From Thermoflexus sp. (GTDB lineage Bacteria > Chloroflexota > Anaerolineae > Thermoflexales > Thermoflexaceae): a DNA stretch of 36,968 nucleotides. The translations under genes and the position numbers were made by a program. The notes below the pieces were generated by a model. The model saw only the letters and a list, made by a program, of their open reading frames with translations, had not been told where the DNA came from and did not search any database. The first letter of the stretch is position 1. Each line of letters opens with the position of its first letter. Below, in pieces: positions 33,756-36,968 of the stretch. The DNA lies in assembly GCA_025057635.1 (NCBI GenBank), contig JANXBD010000009.1, positions 1 through 36,968 of the forward strand, read 5' to 3'.

Positions 33756-35198
33756 TCATTGGGCCTCCGCCAAGAAAAATTGGACGGTCATGCGGGACAT
33801 ATCTTGCATCATGCGAACGGCTTCTTCCCACTCCATCAGCAAGGGGCGATGCAGGAAGACCACTAATACGAAATTGGACTGGCCTGTTAGGACGATCCCT
33901 GCATCCGCGCGGGTTTCGTTCGTCCATCCAGATCGGCGGGCAAAGGACAGGCCAGGAGGGAGACCGGCGGCCAGCAGCGTCGGCTGACCCTGGGCATCTA
34001 CCAGACGGTTTTGGGCCATTGCTTCTAAGATGAACTGGCACTCGGCCGGTTCGATGGCCCCCTCGGAGGCCAGCGGCAGGGGGCCGCCGCTGCGCGCGCA
34101 CTGATAAAGCATCTCTAACAACACTCCCGTGTCCTCCGGCGTAGTCTGCTGCCGCGGGTCGGGATGCGTGGGCAGATCCGAGCGGCTGTTCGCCGGGGTG
34201 ACCACGGCTGGCGGAGCGCCAGGCTGATCAAAGGGCCATGCGATGAAGGAATTCACCAAGCCCAGCTCCCGAAGGAGTGCGGTGGTCTGCTCTGCGCCTT
34301 TCGCCGGGTCGCCCTCGCCCAGATCCGCGAGGAGCTCCTGAAGGGTGGGCAGGGCGGTTTCATCGGTCAGCATCTGGAACACCCGAGCACGGCGGGCTTC
34401 CTCGCGCGCCAGATCCCAGCTCCGGGCGACGGCCAGGGCTACAGGCAGGCGTATCATCCCAACGCCGGAGAAGGCCAGATCCCCGTTGTACATCCAGGTT
34501 TGTCCGCTTCGCAGATCCTTTACGAATATCCCGGCTGTTCCATTGAAGGACTGTAGATAGGTCTCGAAGAACCGTCCCAACGCCGCGAGCGAAAGGGCGG
34601 GCGCGGGCTTTTCATCCACAACCAGCGCCACCTCACGGGGGGTCGCCCGAGATAAGGCGGCCTGAAGCCGTTCGGCGGAGAGGCTGATGTTCAGCACGTG
34701 ACCTGGCCGGCCCGGTAGGAACGCAAAGCGCTCGAGATCCGGCTGGGGCTCCACGGGCGGCTCGTCGTACCGCCGGGCGACCTCCAGCAACCAGAGGCGG
34801 ATCCGCTCCATGGAGACCTGGATGGCGATCGGGAGATCGCGCGGGGGCGGAGGCTGACGGAACAGGAACCGTAGGAAGGCTGTCGGGCGCTGACGTTCCG
34901 CCAGCGCTTCTCTCAGGAGCCCTCGGCTGGCCTCCCGATCTAATTGCACCTCCAGATCAGCGGGATCCAGCATCAGGGTCTGATCGCGATAGCGAACCTG
35001 AAGAGGAGTCTTCAGGGCTTGCTCCACGGCATCCATGGCTTCTTCCAGCGAGCGGCCGCCCACGGCCAGCCCGGCTACAGTCCAAGTGCGGGGAATTCGT
35101 TGAAGTTCCTGCTGAAAGAGGGTGAACTGCCAAACCAGAAATCCCACCATCAGTCCACCTATCCCCCATGCCAGCCAGCGATTCATGGAACGATGCAT
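33756..35198 (-). CDS. Membrane-anchored beta-lactamase-fold protein lacking catalytic residues
   Basis: A 480-residue protein with an N-terminal signal anchor (residues 8-28) and an external part. Residues 40-200 resemble the YoaR/VanW-associated peptidoglycan-binding-like domain (VAGLAVGGRSLEEAMDAVEQAL). Residues 215-480 follow the class A beta-lactamase/penicillin-binding fold: TAGIFVKDLRSGQTWMYNGD, LAFSGVGMIRLPVALAVA, and the last strand RSGWTNETRADAGIVL..FVLVVFLH. The catalytic SxxK motif is GMIR (247-250) and the KTG triad is RSG, so Ser and Lys nucleophile chemistry is missing. It probably binds rather than cuts a cell-wall ligand. The ATG at 35196-35198 follows GGAGG by eight bases. 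Confidence 0.85.
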   Translation of the reverse strand: MHRSMNRWLAWGIGGLMVGFLVWQFTLFQQELQRIPRTWTVAGLAVGGRSLEEAMDAVEQALKTPLQVRYRDQTLMLDPADLEVQLDREASRGLLREALAERQRPTAFLRFLFRQPPPPRDLPIAIQVSMERIRLWLLEVARRYDEPPVEPQPDLERFAFLPGRPGHVLNISLSAERLQAALSRATPREVALVVDEKPAPALSLAALGRFFETYLQSFNGTAGIFVKDLRSGQTWMYNGDLAFSGVGMIRLPVALAVARSWDLAREEARRARVFQMLTDETALPTLQELLADLGEGDPAKGAEQTTALLRELGLVNSFIAWPFDQPGAPPAVVTPANSRSDLPTHPDPRQQTTPEDTGVLLEMLYQCARSGGPLPLASEGAIEPAECQFILEAMAQNRLVDAQGQPTLLAAGLPPGLSFARRSGWTNETRADAGIVLTGQSNFVLVVFLHRPLLMEWEEAVRMMQDMSRMTVQFFLAEAQ

Positions 35199-35293
35199 CA
35201 GCGTCACCTCCCCCAGGATACAGGCCGCACTTCTCCACCGACAGATGCAGGGGACAATATCCCATCGCGCGCTCTTCTTGATCTTCCCTGAGA

Positions 35294-35388
35294 ATCCCCA
35301 AATCGTCGGAAGCAGAGGACTAATCAGACTTGGGGATCTGATCCCTCATCGGGAAGCACGATGGGAATCCTCTGCCGCGCCGACGATT
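35294..35388. other. Structured element: three-way junction with possible pseudoknot
   Basis: A nested inverted-repeat element. The outer stem pairs 35301-35309 with 35380-35388 (9 bp) and, after a small internal loop, 35312-35319 with 35368-35375 (8 bp). Inside are two hairpins: ATCAGA/TCTGAT (35323-35328 with 35337-35342) and CATCG/CGATG (35347-35351 with 35359-35363). The loop of the first hairpin, CTTGGGGA, is complementary to TCCCCAA just outside the outer stem (8 bp match: 35294-35301 with 35330-35337), allowing a pseudoknot or an alternative fold. It lies 95 bases upstream of the leftward gene and about 245 upstream of the rightward one. It could be a leader RNA, a small RNA or a palindromic mobile repeat; the strand is unknown. 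Confidence 0.5.
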
Positions 35389-35587
35389 CGTTGAGTTCCT
35401 ACGCGTATGGCTTACCCGAGCCCCTTCCCTATCACACCCGAATTATATCCAACGTCTCGGGGCGAGGGTGAACAAAGATGCGATTCTTCGCCCACCCCTG
35501 CCTCCGTTCCGAACTCTTGCTCTTATCCCATGCGAAGTGGAGAAGGCACTTCAGGTTCTTGACGGGAGAGAAGGATGGCGATAAACT

Positions 35588-35616
35588 TTGACACAAATTA
35601 AACTTAACTTTAAATT
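35588..35616 (+). promoter_or_regulatory. Promoter of the dioxygenase operon in an AT-rich island
   Basis: A perfect TTGACA (35588-35593) is followed after 17 bases by TAAATT (35611-35616, four matches). The spacer and -10 contain a loose inverted repeat (TTAAA..TTTAA), a plausible site for a repressor. The rest of the gap since 35389 shows no gene. Confidence 0.6.
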
Positions 35617-35633
35617 CAAATTGTGGAGGCCGA

Positions 35634-36599
35634 ATGGACGAGACATCAAGGCTCCTCGGGCTCCATCACGTGACCGCCATTGGGGATGATCCCCATAGGA
35701 ATGTGAGGTTCTACCAAGAGGTCCTGGGATTGCGTCTGGTCAAGCGCACGGTGAACTTCGACGATCCGGGGACCTATCACCTGTATTACGGGGATGCCCT
35801 GGGGCGACCGGGGACCCTGTTGACGTTCTTTCCCTGGCCAGGGACGCGTCCGGGGCGGGTAGGCGTTGGGCAGGTGGCTGTAACCGCCTTGACTATCCCA
35901 GAGGCCGCCGTCGGTTACTGGGAGAAGCGATTGCGGGCTTATGGGGTAGCGATGGAACGCGCCGCTTCCCGCCTGGAAGAAGAGGAAGTGGTCCTGCGAT
36001 TCCAGGATCCCGATGGGCTATGGCTGGAACTGGCGGCGCATCCCTTGGCGGAGACGCGACCGGGATGGCCAGAAGGGCCGGTTCCGCCAGAATACGGGAT
36101 CCGTGGCCTTCACACGGTGACGATGTGGGAAGCCATCGCTGAGCCCACGCTCCGCTTCCTGATCGAAGGAATGGGGTTCCGCCTCGTGCAGGAGGAGGGC
36201 GGTCGAATCCGCCTGGCGGTCGGGCCGGGCGGGCCAGGGGCCTGGGTGGATCTCCAGGTGGATCCTCGGGCAACCCGTGGTCGCGTGGTGGTGGGGACAG
36301 TGCACCACGTGGCCTGGCGGGTGCGGAACAACGCCGAGCAGGAGGCCTGGCGGATGCATCTTCAGGCGCTGGGGCTTTATGTGACGCCGGTGATGGATCG
36401 GAAGTATTTTCGCTCCATCTACTTCCGCGAGCCCGGCGGTGTGCTGTTCGAGATCGCCACGGATCCACCCGGATTCACCATCGATGAAGCGCCGGAGCAC
36501 CTGGGGACCGGGTTGATGTTGCCGGACTGGCTGGAGCCCATGCGGGGGGAGATCGAGCGGGCGTTGCCGCCCCTGGAGGGCAAGGTCATCCGCGAATGA
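35634..36599 (+). CDS. Ring-cleaving dioxygenase, MhqO/VOC family
   Basis: A 321-residue protein of two vicinal-oxygen-chelate halves, of the MhqA/MhqO type that opens hydroquinone-like rings and detoxifies quinones. The first half has LLGLHHVTAIGDDPHRNVRFYQEVLGLRLVKRTVNFDDPGTYHLYYGDALGRPGTLLTFFPWPG, the family hallmark. The second half has YGIRGLHTVTMWEA, GTVHHVAWRVRN and IYFREPGGVLFEIATDPPGF, which provide the His and Glu metal ligands. The ATG follows GGAGG by four bases. It is markedly richer in GC than the core genes of the window and is followed by a second VOC gene after 49 bases. Confidence 0.92.
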   Translation: MDETSRLLGLHHVTAIGDDPHRNVRFYQEVLGLRLVKRTVNFDDPGTYHLYYGDALGRPGTLLTFFPWPGTRPGRVGVGQVAVTALTIPEAAVGYWEKRLRAYGVAMERAASRLEEEEVVLRFQDPDGLWLELAAHPLAETRPGWPEGPVPPEYGIRGLHTVTMWEAIAEPTLRFLIEGMGFRLVQEEGGRIRLAVGPGGPGAWVDLQVDPRATRGRVVVGTVHHVAWRVRNNAEQEAWRMHLQALGLYVTPVMDRKYFRSIYFREPGGVLFEIATDPPGFTIDEAPEHLGTGLMLPDWLEPMRGEIERALPPLEGKVIRE

Positions 36600-36648
36600 G
36601 ACACATGCCTCGTGAATGAGAGGATCCTTCTACTGGAAGTCTGATCCC

Positions 36649-36968
36649 ATGAGCGAGCGATTGCCGCCGGGCACTCACGTCGGATACGCCCATCTGCAGG
36701 TTCGCGATCTGGGGCGTTCCCTGGCGTTTTACCGGGATCTCCTGGGGTTTCGGGAGATCGGCCGCGAGGGATCCTCAATGTTGCTGTCGGCCACTGGGTC
36801 CCTGCCTCCCGTGCTGGCCTTGACCGAGCGCCGGGATGCGCGGCCTCGACCGCCGCGCACCACCGGGCTGTATCACATCGCCATCCGGTTGCCGACCCGG
36901 CGCGATCTGGCCCGGGTGTTCCGGCGGCTGTTGGAGCACGGGTGGCCTTTCCAGGGCTTCTCGGATCA
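36649..36968 (+). CDS. VOC-family protein (catechol dioxygenase CatE/glyoxalase-like), cut by the window end
   Basis: The first 106 codons of a VOC protein, open to the window edge. HVGYAHLQVRDLGRSLAFYRDLLGFREIGREG is the standard first beta-alpha-beta unit with a metal-binding His, and GLYHIAIRLPTRRDLARVFRRLLEHGW is the second module start with its His. The pattern GLYH-AI-LP-R-DLA is as in catechol-2,3-dioxygenase-like CatE proteins, which often sit beside MhqO-type enzymes. The ATG at 36649 has GGAAG nine bases upstream. It is probably co-transcribed with the dioxygenase before it. The C-terminal half is not visible. Confidence 0.88.
   Translation, partial: MSERLPPGTHVGYAHLQVRDLGRSLAFYRDLLGFREIGREGSSMLLSATGSLPPVLALTERRDARPRPPRTTGLYHIAIRLPTRRDLARVFRRLLEHGWPFQGFSD

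Noticed and set aside
35337-35370. Hammerhead ribozyme core within the three-way junction (CTGAT and GGGAA look similar)
   Set aside because: The required CUGANGA and GAAA core and the cleavage-site context are not present.

Overview
This is a bacterial chromosome segment of moderately high GC, with genes densely packed on both strands. There is no rRNA operon, CRISPR array, insertion sequence or phage module that I can recognise. The mix of genes (very large multi-GAF sensor proteins, a DUF574-type methyltransferase, an ScpA without ScpB, CinA-like proteins, an ECF cobalt/nickel transporter) and the frequent GTG/TTG starts suggest a thermophilic Chloroflexota-like organism (Anaerolineae/Thermoflexia type). 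That assignment is inference, not proven by the sequence.

Layout. 1-2054 (minus): the start of a membrane protein cut by the window edge, a GT4 glycosyltransferase, and a 58-codon remnant of a zinc alcohol dehydrogenase. 2087-3541 (minus): an aldehyde dehydrogenase. 3719-6438 (plus): a promoter, then a GNAT acetyltransferase with an exceptionally long Shine-Dalgarno sequence, a CinA-like protein with a decayed amidase domain, and scpA. 6525-9822 (minus): cbiM-cbiQ-cbiO plus a Fur-family regulator as the last gene, read from a promoter whose -10 lies inside a perfect palindromic operator candidate. 10057-13280 (minus): aspS, then a single-domain response regulator overlapping a second, short CinA-like gene.

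13757-23319 (minus) is the main signalling locus, nearly 10 kb: two CheY-like receivers, a 1493-residue membrane sensor with a double Cache domain, HAMP and six GAF domains but no kinase, a DUF574 methyltransferase, and a soluble hybrid histidine kinase with two C-terminal receivers. The kinase is the obvious phosphate source for the sensor and the free receivers.

23845-26995 (plus): argJ, a 750-base gap with no convincing gene, an M20 metallopeptidase/deacylase, and tRNA-Val(CAC) with its own promoter and a textbook terminator. 27060-31656: an orphan RelE/ParE-like toxin (minus), a possible TIM-barrel protein (plus), then an OmpR-type regulator followed by a membrane-anchored NACHT/STAND-like ATPase with C-terminal HEAT-like repeats (minus). 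31985-33622 (plus): slyD behind a hairpin-rich leader, and a MoeB/ThiF-like E1 enzyme. 33756-35198 (minus): a membrane-anchored protein with a beta-lactamase fold but without the catalytic Ser and Lys. 35588-36968 (plus): a ring-cleaving dioxygenase and a second vicinal-oxygen-chelate protein cut by the window end.

The best candidates for undescribed biology are the three-way-junction element with a possible pseudoknot at 35294-35388, the kinase-less six-GAF sensor with its methyltransferase, the NACHT-like ATPase with Arg in place of the Walker A Lys, and the self-contained metal-transport operon with its operator.
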